NCBI RefSeq assembly: GCF_000214355.1
Contig: NC_015577.1
Location: 1,878,453 to 1,942,452, forward strand
From: Leadbettera azotonutricia ZAS-9
GTDB lineage: Bacteria > Spirochaetota > Spirochaetia > Treponematales > Breznakiellaceae
Reading direction: 5' to 3'
Length of the DNA: 64,000 nt
Position 1 is the first letter of the stretch; every line of letters begins with the position of its first letter. The position numbers and the translations under genes were made by a program. The notes beneath the pieces are model-generated. The model was given only the letters and a program-made list of their open reading frames with translations. It had not been told where the DNA came from and searched no databases. Shown here piece by piece: positions 56,541 through 64,000 of this stretch.

Positions 56541-58028
56541 GTGGCAACGGATATGTCGGAAGCAATTCGCCAGCTGATTCAGGATCGGGGTATGTCTGAG
56601 GAATTAATCTTCAGGACTATCGAAAGTACCCTCCTGGCGGCATATAAACGCAAGTACGGGAACGCCGAAAACGCGGTGGTCCGGTTCAGCGATGACATGG
56701 AAGTTTCAATCTACGCCAAGAAGCAGATCGTGGACGGGGTCTACGATCCTGTTTCGGAGATTGACCTTGAGGAGGCCAGGGAGCTTAATCCTGATGCCGA
56801 AATCGGGGACGAACTGCTCATAGAGGTAGACCCAAAGGAATTTGACCGCAGTTCGGTCCAGAGCGCCAAACAGACCGCCCATCAGTCTATACGGGAAATC
56901 CAAAAGGATACCCTTTATTCTGAGTACAAGGATAAGCTCAATGAGATTGTCATAGGCTATTACCAGCGGGAACGGAACGGGACTATCTATGTGGATTTGG
57001 GCAAGATAGAAGGCATACTGCCTAAAAAGTTCCAGTCCCCCCGGGAAACCTACCATGTGAACGACCGCATCAAGGCCCTCATTACCGAAGTGGCCTCAAC
57101 CCCTACAGGGCTTCAGGTGGTGCTTTCCCGTACCCATACCGATTTCGTGCGGGCCATTTTTGAGCTTGAAGTGCCTGAAATTTACGATAAAACCGTGGAA
57201 ATCCACAAGATTGTCCGCGAGGCTGGCTATCGCACGAAGCTTGCGGTTTATTCCAACCGCGACGATGTTGACCCTGTAGGCGCCTGCGTAGGCCTTAAAG
57301 GCGTGCGCATCCTTGCCATCATCAAAGAGCTTGAGGGCGAAAAGATCGATATACTCAAATACGATCCGGACCCCAGGAAGTTCATAAAAAATGCCCTTTC
57401 CCCTGCCGAAGTGCGGGATGTTATTATTCTTGACGAAGCCAAGCATCAAGCCCTTGCGGTGGTGAACGATTCCCAGCTTTCCCTGGCCATAGGCAAGCAG
57501 GGCCTTAATGTGCGCCTTGCCAATCGCCTGGTGGACTGGAACATCGATGTCAAGACCGATGCCCAGTTCGAAGAGATGGATATTGCTGCCGAATCAAGGC
57601 GGGCGGTTTCCAAGCTCTTTGGGGACGAAGACAATTACGATGAGGAATTTTCGAGGATCTCGGAACTCCCCGGGGTGGATACCCAGGTTGCCCAGGCCCT
57701 CCTGGACAACAATATCGACTTTATCGAAGACTTCCTGGCCCTCTCCGAAGAGGATCTTGGCGGCATCACTGCCGTTTCCCCGAGCCAGCTTGAAACCCTG
57801 CGCAAACTCATCGAGGAATATGTCGAGATAGTTGAAGAGGGCGATGAAGAATACGAGGCTGATACAGGCGAAGCCGGATCTGAAGCTGCCGAGGAAGAAC
57901 AAGAAGCGGTTGCCGAAGAAGAAGCGGAAGAGTATGAATGCCCCGAATGCGGCGCAAAGATAACAATAGACATGACCAGCTGTCCGAACTGCGGAATTGG
58001 CCTGAGCTTTGAATACCAGGATGAATAA
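56541..58028 (+). CDS. nusA: Transcription factor NusA with C-terminal zinc ribbon
   Basis: A 495-residue NusA, which binds RNA polymerase and RNA to control pausing, termination and antitermination. N-terminal domain 1-125, S1 about 130-200 (NGTIYVDLGKIEGILP), KH1 and KH2 about 205-350 (DPVGACVGLKGVRILAII, LAIGKQGLNVRLANRL), one HhH-like repeat about 375-430 (ISELPGVDTQVAQALLDNNID). An acidic linker (435-463) then leads to a zinc ribbon with C467, C470, C481 and C484 (CPECG and CPNCG), which is not part of ordinary NusA. GTG 56541 follows AGGAGG. Confidence 0.93.
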   Translation: MATDMSEAIRQLIQDRGMSEELIFRTIESTLLAAYKRKYGNAENAVVRFSDDMEVSIYAKKQIVDGVYDPVSEIDLEEARELNPDAEIGDELLIEVDPKEFDRSSVQSAKQTAHQSIREIQKDTLYSEYKDKLNEIVIGYYQRERNGTIYVDLGKIEGILPKKFQSPRETYHVNDRIKALITEVASTPTGLQVVLSRTHTDFVRAIFELEVPEIYDKTVEIHKIVREAGYRTKLAVYSNRDDVDPVGACVGLKGVRILAIIKELEGEKIDILKYDPDPRKFIKNALSPAEVRDVIILDEAKHQALAVVNDSQLSLAIGKQGLNVRLANRLVDWNIDVKTDAQFEEMDIAAESRRAVSKLFGDEDNYDEEFSRISELPGVDTQVAQALLDNNIDFIEDFLALSEEDLGGITAVSPSQLETLRKLIEEYVEIVEEGDEEYEADTGEAGSEAAEEEQEAVAEEEAEEYECPECGAKITIDMTSCPNCGIGLSFEYQDE

Positions 58029-58036
58029 GGAAGAAT

Positions 58037-60841
58037 ATGGCTGAGGAAAACGAGAACACGCAAAAACCCAAGGCAGAGCTTATAAAAAAAGCCTCCACTG
58101 AACACGAAGCCCCTGTTTCTGCAGAAGCAAAACCGGCTCAGGAACATGGCCGCAAGGTAATTGTGATCAAGAAAAAGCCGGTCCCTGCTGCCCAGGCTGC
58201 TCCTCCCAAAAAAGTCCAGCCCAAGGTAGTGGCTACCCATCCAGCAGAGATTCCGGTAAAGCTCCCTGCGGGAATTCCGGCGAAGCCCCCTTCAGAGCTG
58301 CAGGGGAAATCCCCGGCGGAAACATCGGCGAAGCCCCATGAGGGAAACGCCGCTGAAGAGGCGACTAAAAAAGCCGAAGTGCCTGCCCAGGCCGAGGCCG
58401 CCACGGCGGAACGCAAGACCGATTCGGAAATTCCTGCGGCGCCTTCTGCCGAGGCTCCGGCAAAGGCCCCTGCTGGAAAGCCGGCAAAAGAAGATGTCCC
58501 CTCATTCCCCATTACCCAGCGCCCGGTTGCTGCTGCAGGCAGGGTTGGGGGCAAATTTGTCGGCCCCAGGCCGAACAGGGATGAACCTCCTCGCCATACT
58601 TCAAATACCACATCATCGTCGCCTTCCCCGTTCCAGCAAAGGCCCCAAAGCTCTGCAGGAAGGGTCGGCGGAAGGCCTGTCGGGGGAGGCGGTTTTCCCC
58701 CCCATACTGATTCGCGTCCTGGCGGGAGCGGCCCAAGGCAATTCAACGGGCCTGGCAGTTCTGGCGGTCCGGGAAGACCCGGAGGACCGGGCGGCCCTGG
58801 AGGTCGGCCGGGCTTCGGTCCCAGGCCGGGCGGTCCGGGAAGACCCGGAGGACCGGGCGGCCCCGGAGGTCGGCCGGGTTTCGGCCCCAGGCCTGGCGGT
58901 CCGGGAAGACCCGGAGGTCGGCCGGGCGGTCCTTCATCCGCCCCTCCCTTGCCCGAGGGAAAAGGGCCGGCGAAAAAGACCTTTAAGGCCAAGAAGCCTG
59001 CCTATACCCGGAAGGAAAAAGAACATGAGATGGAGGAAAAGCTCCTCCAGACCAAGAAGAAGATTACCCAGATTGCCAACCCCATACCCAAATCCATAGA
59101 AATTATGGAAGTGGTTTCAGTTTCGGAACTGGCCCGCAAGATGAACCTCAAGGCTTCGGATCTTATTCACAAGCTGATGAGCCTGGGCCAGATGGTAACC
59201 ATAAACCAGCAGATAGACGCCGAAACAGCCAGCATACTTGCGGCGGAATATGGCGCTGATGTTAAAATCGTTTCCCTGTACGATGAAACCCTCATCGAGT
59301 CGGCCTCTGACGAAGGTGCGGCCCTGAAACCGAGGCCGCCTGTGGTAACGGTCATGGGCCACGTTGACCACGGCAAGACCAAGCTGCTGGATGCCATACG
59401 CAGCGCCGACGTTGTCTCGGGGGAATTCGGCGGCATCACCCAGCATATAGGCGCTTACACCGTAGAGACCCCCAACGGGAAGATCACCTTCCTTGACACC
59501 CCGGGCCATGAAGCCTTTACCCGCATGAGGGCAAGAGGCGCCCAGGTAACGGACATTGTCGTCCTCGTGGTGGCGGCAGACGACGGCGTCATGCCCCAGA
59601 CCATCGAAGCCATTAATCACGCAAAGGAAGCCGAAGTTCCCATCATTGTGGCGGTGAACAAAATCGACAAACCCGAGGCCAACCCCGACAGAGTAAAGAG
59701 CCAGCTTTCAGACCTTGGCCTCATGCCCGAAGACTGGGGCGGAACAACCATGTTCGTGGAAGTGTCGGCGCTTAAAAAAGAGGGCATCGACAAGCTCATT
59801 GATGCCATAATCCTTCAGGCGGAGATTCTGGATCTTAAGGCCAATTATGACCGCAGCGCGGAAGGCAAAGTGCTTGAATCCAGAATTGACCATGGCCGAG
59901 GCATTGTTGCCACTGTCATGATTGAAAGGGGCACTGTCCGCATAGGCGACTCCTTTGTCGCGGGCATCTGGCCCGGAAAGGTGCGGGCCCTCTTTACCGA
60001 TAAAGGGGACAAGGTTGAAGAAGCTACACCCTCTATGCCCATAGAAGTCCTGGGCTTTGAAGGTATACCCAATGCAGGGGATCCCCTCCAGGTGGTGGAT
60101 GACGAAAAAACTGCCCGGGGTATTTCGGCAAAACGCCAGGAACTCAAACGTTTTGAAGATGCCAAAAACATCAAAAAGATCACCCTGGACAACCTCTACG
60201 ACACCATCAGCGACGGGGCTATTCAGGAGCTCAAGGTCATCATCAAGTCCGATGTGCAGGGGTCAGCAGAAGCCCTCAAGCAGAGCCTCGAAAAACTGTC
60301 CAACAAGGAAGTCCGGCTCCATGTTATCCAGGCTCTGCCCGGAGCAATCAACGAAGGCGATGTGGACTTGGCCATTGCTTCCAACGCTATCATCATAGGC
60401 TTCAATGTACGCCCTGTTCCCAAGGCTAAAATGCTTGCAGAGCAGGAAAAGGTTGATGTCAGGAAGTACAATATCATCTACAAGGCTGTTGAAGAAATTC
60501 AGCAGGCCATGGAAGGCATGCTCAAGCCTGACACCAAGGAAGAAGTCATCGCCACTGTGGAAGTGCGGGATACCTTCAAGACCCCCAAGTTCGGCACCAT
60601 CGCAGGCTGTTATGTCCTTACCGGCACGGTCAAGCGCAGCGCATCCCTCAACGTCATACGGGAGGGCATTGTGATCCACACCGGCAAAATCGGTTCCCTC
60701 CGCCGCTTCAAGGACGATGTCCGCGAAGTTGCCTCCGGTTATGAATGCGGCATCGGCGTAAACGGCTTCGATGATGTGCAGACAGGGGATCAGTTTGAAA
60801 TATTCGAGATGATTGAAGTCGCAAGGAAGCTGTCGAGTTGA
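58037..60841 (+). CDS. infB: Translation initiation factor IF-2
   Basis: A 934-residue IF-2, the GTPase that brings initiator tRNA to the 30S subunit. The N-terminal 320 residues are a low-complexity Ala/Pro/Lys then Gly/Pro/Arg-rich arm. The GTPase has G1 [10 protein letters not shown] near 439-448, G2 [11 protein letters not shown]3 DTPGHEAF and G4 NKIDKP, followed by domains II to IV. It is complete. It starts 8 bases after nusA with AAGGAAG in front; the ylxR and ylxQ genes often seen between the two are absent. The stop overlaps the TTG start of rbfA. Confidence 0.96.
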   Translation: MAEENENTQKPKAELIKKASTEHEAPVSAEAKPAQEHGRKVIVIKKKPVPAAQAAPPKKVQPKVVATHPAEIPVKLPAGIPAKPPSELQGKSPAETSAKPHEGNAAEEATKKAEVPAQAEAATAERKTDSEIPAAPSAEAPAKAPAGKPAKEDVPSFPITQRPVAAAGRVGGKFVGPRPNRDEPPRHTSNTTSSSPSPFQQRPQSSAGRVGGRPVGGGGFPPHTDSRPGGSGPRQFNGPGSSGGPGRPGGPGGPGGRPGFGPRPGGPGRPGGPGGPGGRPGFGPRPGGPGRPGGRPGGPSSAPPLPEGKGPAKKTFKAKKPAYTRKEKEHEMEEKLLQTKKKITQIANPIPKSIEIMEVVSVSELARKMNLKASDLIHKLMSLGQMVTINQQIDAETASILAAEYGADVKIVSLYDETLIESASDEGAALKPRPPVVTVMGHVDHGKTKLLDAIRSADVVSGEFGGITQHIGAYTVETPNGKITFLDTPGHEAFTRMRARGAQVTDIVVLVVAADDGVMPQTIEAINHAKEAEVPIIVAVNKIDKPEANPDRVKSQLSDLGLMPEDWGGTTMFVEVSALKKEGIDKLIDAIILQAEILDLKANYDRSAEGKVLESRIDHGRGIVATVMIERGTVRIGDSFVAGIWPGKVRALFTDKGDKVEEATPSMPIEVLGFEGIPNAGDPLQVVDDEKTARGISAKRQELKRFEDAKNIKKITLDNLYDTISDGAIQELKVIIKSDVQGSAEALKQSLEKLSNKEVRLHVIQALPGAINEGDVDLAIASNAIIIGFNVRPVPKAKMLAEQEKVDVRKYNIIYKAVEEIQQAMEGMLKPDTKEEVIATVEVRDTFKTPKFGTIAGCYVLTGTVKRSASLNVIREGIVIHTGKIGSLRRFKDDVREVASGYECGIGVNGFDDVQTGDQFEIFEMIEVARKLSS
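58763..58930 (+). repeat. 66-bp tandem repeat within infB
   Basis: About 2.5 copies of a 66-bp unit start at 58763, 58829 and 58895 with GGCGGTCCGGGAAGACCCGG. Each codes 22 residues rich in Gly, Pro and Arg ([20 protein letters not shown] and RP). The copies differ in only a few third positions, so copy number may vary between strains. Confidence 0.9.
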
Positions 60842-61200
60842 CAAACAGGACTGAACGCATAGGGCGCCTGATGCAGGAAAAGATCGGCGCCCTCATTGTA
60901 GAAGGCAGAATCAAAGACCCCAGGGTGAACCCCTTTTTATCTGTAACCAGGGTTTCTGTATCCAGGGACCTGGCTTGGGCGGAAGTGTACATTTCAACCT
61001 TTAAACCCGAGGCCAACCTTGCCAAAGGGGTTGAAGGCCTCCAGAGCGCGGCAGGCTTTATACAGTCCCAGCTCGCATCTTTGATGAAGCTCAGGCAGAC
61101 CCCCAGGCTCCGCTTCCACGATGACCTGAGCATCAAAGAAGGTTTTGAAATCGTAAAAAAGATAGAGGATCTCAATCACGGACATGCCGAAGGCCAGTGA
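60838..61200 (+). CDS. rbfA: Ribosome-binding factor A
   Basis: A 120-residue RbfA, a 30S maturation and cold-shock factor. Recognisable are the start TERIGRLMQEKIGALI, the KH-like SVTRVSVSRDLAWAEVYIST and the end LRFHDDLSIKEGFEI. The start codon is TTG 60838 that overlaps the infB stop (TTGA), pointing to translational coupling. The end overlaps truB by 17 bases. Confidence 0.92.
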   Translation: MTNRTERIGRLMQEKIGALIVEGRIKDPRVNPFLSVTRVSVSRDLAWAEVYISTFKPEANLAKGVEGLQSAAGFIQSQLASLMKLRQTPRLRFHDDLSIKEGFEIVKKIEDLNHGHAEGQ

Positions 61201-62155
61201 CAGATCAGGCGTCCTGCTGCTCAATAAAAACCCCGGCCTTACCTCCTTTGAATCCCTTTTCGCAGTAAAACGCGCCTTTAACACCCGCAAAGTAGGCCAC
61301 ACCGGAACCCTTGATAAATTCGCGTCAGGTCTCCTCATAGTTTTAATCGGGAAAGCCCTCAAGATTGCCCCCTGGTTTTCTTTTTGCGATAAAGAATACG
61401 AGGCGGTAATCAGGTTTGGCGTAGAAACCGCAACCCTTGATCCCGAAGGGGAAGTTGTAGGGAAGGGGCCTCTCCCTTCGAGGGAGGCAGTGGAAAAGGC
61501 TCTCGAGAATTTCCGGGGAGAGATATTGCAGGCGCCGCCTTTGTATTCTGCCATCCATGTAGATGGCGTGAGGGCCCATGAAATTGCCCGCTCCGGCCGG
61601 CAGGTCGAAATGAAGAAACGCCCTGTGACAGTATACGAAATTGAGCTTAGTTCCTGGGACCCTCCATTAGCGGGTTTGAAGGTGCGATGCTCTGCAGGAA
61701 CCTACATACGTTCATTGGCCAGGGACATTGCCCTGGCTGCGGGGAGCAGGGGGCATCTTGCTTCGCTTTGCCGCACAAGGATTGGGGGGTTCAAACTTCA
61801 GGACGCGGCGAACGCTGAAAACCTCAATTCAGCTTTAAAACCCTTGAGTCCTACCATTTTTAATGCCTTGAACATGGAGCTTTTCTTTGTGGACATCTCG
61901 GATGTGCAAAATATCATACATGGTAAAGTATTTTCTCAAGTGTTCGGGCTTTATAAAAAGTATCTGGACCTTCCCGCTGCCGGTGATGATCGCCAACCCC
62001 CTGAGGGCAGGCCATTCATACCAAATGTTTCCGCTGTATTTTATAACGACGAATCCTATAATGATGAACTTGCGGCAATAATCGAATGCAAAGACGGCAA
62101 GTGGAAATACAACCGTGTATTTGCGGCAGACAAGGGCTGCAACATTCCTGATTGA
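61184..62155 (+). CDS. truB: tRNA pseudouridine-55 synthase
   Basis: A 323-residue TruB, which makes pseudouridine 55 in the T loop of all tRNAs. The catalytic aspartate is D44 in GHTGTLDKFASG (usual form GTLDPLATG, so the two residues after Asp differ). Other family parts are PPLYSAIHVDGVRAHEIAR and GTYIRSLARDI, the C-terminal part after about 205 is less conserved. ATG 61184 lies inside the rbfA end. Last gene of the rimP operon before the rpsO promoter. Confidence 0.93.
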   Translation: MPKASDRSGVLLLNKNPGLTSFESLFAVKRAFNTRKVGHTGTLDKFASGLLIVLIGKALKIAPWFSFCDKEYEAVIRFGVETATLDPEGEVVGKGPLPSREAVEKALENFRGEILQAPPLYSAIHVDGVRAHEIARSGRQVEMKKRPVTVYEIELSSWDPPLAGLKVRCSAGTYIRSLARDIALAAGSRGHLASLCRTRIGGFKLQDAANAENLNSALKPLSPTIFNALNMELFFVDISDVQNIIHGKVFSQVFGLYKKYLDLPAAGDDRQPPEGRPFIPNVSAVFYNDESYNDELAAIIECKDGKWKYNRVFAADKGCNIPD

Positions 62156-62179
62156 CTTTTTTGAAAATTTCAGTAAACT
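62152..62179 (+). promoter_or_regulatory. Promoter of rpsO-pnp
   Basis: TTGACT (62152-62157), 16 bases, TAAACT (62174-62179), overlapping the truB stop. It gives rpsO and pnp their own start near 62186. Confidence 0.6.
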
Positions 62180-62206
62180 GATAGATGAAATTTAGGAGTA
62201 ATATAA

Positions 62207-62476
62207 ATGGCTTTAAACAAAGAAGAAGTAACCTCTATCGTCGGAAAGTTCGGTAAGAATGAAAAAGACACCGGCACCTCAGAGGTCCAAATTGCCCTGC
62301 TCACCGAGCGTATCAATCAGCTCACCGAGCATTGCAAGCAGTTCAAAAAGGATAAGTCCAGCCAACGGGGCTTATTGATCCTGGTCGGTCAGCGCCGCCG
62401 GATGCTGAAATACATTCAGCGCACCAATTTGGAGAAATACCGCAGCTTGATCAAAGAACTGGGACTCCGCAAATAA
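62207..62476 (+). CDS. rpsO: Ribosomal protein S15
   Basis: An 89-residue S15, a primary 16S rRNA binder at the platform of the 30S subunit. All of the conserved sequence is there: GTSEVQIALLTERINQLTEH, the DKSSQRGLL turn, LVGQRRRMLKYI and the end LGLRK. TAGGAG lies before ATG 62207. In many bacteria rpsO and pnp are a pair in which S15 represses its own translation; the pair is kept here with the pnp ATG directly after the rpsO stop. Confidence 0.97.
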   Translation: MALNKEEVTSIVGKFGKNEKDTGTSEVQIALLTERINQLTEHCKQFKKDKSSQRGLLILVGQRRRMLKYIQRTNLEKYRSLIKELGLRK

Positions 62477-64000
62477 ATGATTCAAAAAGTAACATTCCAA
62501 ATTGCTGGCCAGGAGTTGATCCTCGAAACCGGCAGAATCGCGAAACAGGCCAATGGGTCTGTATTCGCACAGTACGCAGGGTCTGCGGTTATTGCCACGG
62601 CCTGCTCCTCATCAGACGCAGTGGAGGGCCTCGACTATGTGCCCCTCACGGTGGATTACAACGAAAAGTATTACGCCGCAGGGAAGATCCCCGGCGGGTT
62701 TATCAAGCGCGAAAGCCGCCCCAAAGACAAGGAGATTCTGGTCTCCCGTCTCATCGACCGGCCCATGAGGCCCCTCTTTGACAAGGCTTTCGGTCGTGAG
62801 ATTCAGGTAGTGCCTACCACGCTTTCAACGGATCAGGTGAACCCTCCGGACATACTTTCCATCATCGCCTCGTCGGCGGCTGTGCACATTTCGGACATTC
62901 CCTTTGGCGGGCCCATCGCGGGCGTGCGGGTCTGTTCGGTTGACGGGGAACTTGTGGTAAACCCCACATACGAGCAGATTGAAAAATCCACCCTCGAAAT
63001 CATGGTTGCCGGTACTAAAGACGGTATCACCATGGTAGAAGGCGGTGCCAACGAGGTAAGCGAAGATCTCATGATCGCCGCCCTCGAAAAAGCCCACGCC
63101 ATGATCATCGAGCTTTGCGATCTCCAGAATAAACTCAGGGAACTGGCGGGCAAGCCCAAGCTGCCCCTTACCACGGTTTCATTCACCTTGGACAACAAAG
63201 ACGCCATACGTTCCGCGGCCTATCCACGGCTTGAAGCAGCCTGTTTCCTGCCTACCAAGGGCGAGCGCCATGACGGCATCAAGGCGGTCAAAACAGACAT
63301 TGCCTCCCAATATGCCGCCCAGCTCGAAGACGAAAACCAGAAAAAGCTGTTCGACGCCCTTTTTGAGGATATGCAGTACGAAATCCTCCGTTCCACTATC
63401 CTGGACAAGGGAAAGCGTGTAGACGGAAGGGGTACCGAAGACATAAGGCCCATCAACTGTGAAGTGGGCATACTTGCCCGTACCCACGGTTCGGCTCTCT
63501 TTACCCGGGGCGAAACTCAGGCTCTGGCAGTTACCACTCTGGGCACTGTTTTTGACGAGCAGATCTTTGACGACATTGATGGGGACAAGCGGGAACATTT
63601 CATACTCCACTACAACTTCCCCCCCTATTCGGTGGGCGAAGTTGGACGCATGGGTACGGGCCGCAGGGAAATAGGCCACGGCAATCTTGCCCGCCGCTCC
63701 CTCGAAGCCATGATCCCCGGCAAGGACGTATTCCCTTACACTATCCGGGTGGTTTCGGAAATCATGGAATCCAATGGTTCATCCTCCATGGCCTCGGTCT
63801 GCGGCGGAACCCTCTCCATGCTCCACGCCGGCGTCCCCATGAAGAAGCCTGTGGCAGGCATTGCCATGGGCCTCATCACAGAGGGGAAGGGCGGACCCGG
63901 CGACCGTTTCGCGGTGCTCTCGGACATCCTTGGTGAAGAAGATCACCTGGGCGACATGGACTTCAAAGTCGCGGGAACCGAAGACGGCATCACCGGCTTC
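62477..64000 (+). CDS. pnp: Polyribonucleotide nucleotidyltransferase, partial
   Basis: The first 508 residues of PNPase, a phosphorolytic 3'-5' exoribonuclease; the C-terminal KH and S1 RNA-binding domains lie beyond the window. First RNase PH domain: [41 protein letters not shown]. Then an all-helical linker and the second, catalytic RNase PH domain: [15 protein letters not shown], the FTRGETQAL phosphate site, and [18 protein letters not shown]. The frame stays open to base 64000. ATG 62477 begins directly after the rpsO stop, so it is translationally coupled. Confidence 0.97.
   Translation, partial: MIQKVTFQIAGQELILETGRIAKQANGSVFAQYAGSAVIATACSSSDAVEGLDYVPLTVDYNEKYYAAGKIPGGFIKRESRPKDKEILVSRLIDRPMRPLFDKAFGREIQVVPTTLSTDQVNPPDILSIIASSAAVHISDIPFGGPIAGVRVCSVDGELVVNPTYEQIEKSTLEIMVAGTKDGITMVEGGANEVSEDLMIAALEKAHAMIIELCDLQNKLRELAGKPKLPLTTVSFTLDNKDAIRSAAYPRLEAACFLPTKGERHDGIKAVKTDIASQYAAQLEDENQKKLFDALFEDMQYEILRSTILDKGKRVDGRGTEDIRPINCEVGILARTHGSALFTRGETQALAVTTLGTVFDEQIFDDIDGDKREHFILHYNFPPYSVGEVGRMGTGRREIGHGNLARRSLEAMIPGKDVFPYTIRVVSEIMESNGSSSMASVCGGTLSMLHAGVPMKKPVAGIAMGLITEGKGGPGDRFAVLSDILGEEDHLGDMDFKVAGTEDGITGF

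Noticed and set aside
58138-58992. A 284-residue minus-strand open frame within infB
   Set aside because: It is the complement of a GC-rich, stop-poor repeat region; the plus strand is clearly IF-2.
1-64000. CRISPR arrays, rRNA operons or known riboswitches
   Set aside because: No regularly spaced repeats, rRNA-like stretches or riboswitch cores were seen in the gaps between genes.

Overview
The window looks like the chromosome of a spirochaete, most likely a Treponema of the environmental or termite-gut type. This is inferred from gene order (a TamB-like gene, bamA, skp/ompH and mutS in a row, as I recall from T. pallidum), many short lipoproteins, beta-barrel proteins ending in aromatic residues, and an infB and nusA of unusual build. 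No rRNA or CRISPR array is visible. One tRNA gene, tRNA-Arg(CCG), lies at 6079-6152 on the minus strand.

Layout. (1) 1-5950: the integrase-proximal end of an integrative element or prophage, all on the minus strand: tyrosine integrase, an unknown protein, an AlpA-type HTH protein, a Dam-type methyltransferase, a CHC2 primase, a P4/D5-type helicase and small unknown ORFs. It abuts the 3' end of tRNA-Arg and runs off the left edge. (2) 6282-11550: a DinG-type helicase carrying an N-terminal JAMM domain, an Rrf2/IscR-like regulator coupled to a membrane protein with wHTH-like repeats, and a small beta-barrel protein. (3) 11640-13914: a graveyard of three broken insertion sequences. (4) 14065-30354: housekeeping and envelope genes: a UPRT-like protein with an N-terminal extension, a TPR lipoprotein, a 1660-residue outer-membrane protein, DUF503, lipoproteins, a Gaa1/M28-like membrane protein, RidA, TrmB, LigA and HrpB.

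(5) About 30444-41375: an accessory block lying between two 45-bp direct repeats with one mismatch. It holds two near-identical 1217-bp insertion sequences in opposite orientation, a 5'-truncated hybrid histidine kinase, a polar amino-acid ABC transporter in an apparent operon with an iron-sulfur L-serine dehydratase, a YkgJ-type protein, a broken metallo-beta-lactamase gene, a transposase remnant and an XRE regulator. (6) 41532-53671: thymidylate kinase with an altered P-loop, a deleted Uma2 gene, then the outer-membrane biogenesis and repair cluster tamB-bamA-skp-mutS-comF. (7) 53826-64000: a chemotaxis receptor, then the translation and RNA-processing operon rimP-nusA-infB-rbfA-truB followed by rpsO and pnp (pnp runs off the right edge).

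The most unusual things I see are: the JAMM-DinG fusion; the Rrf2 plus wHTH-repeat membrane protein pair; a terminator-like hairpin between the promoter and the first gene of the rimP-nusA-infB operon; NusA with a C-terminal zinc ribbon; a thymidylate kinase without the Walker A lysine; several genes whose best Shine-Dalgarno sequence points to a non-standard start codon or which look leaderless; and the 10.9-kb block between direct repeats. No single locus is clearly a new defence system; the strongest candidates for new biology are the JAMM-DinG protein and the Rrf2-membrane protein pair.
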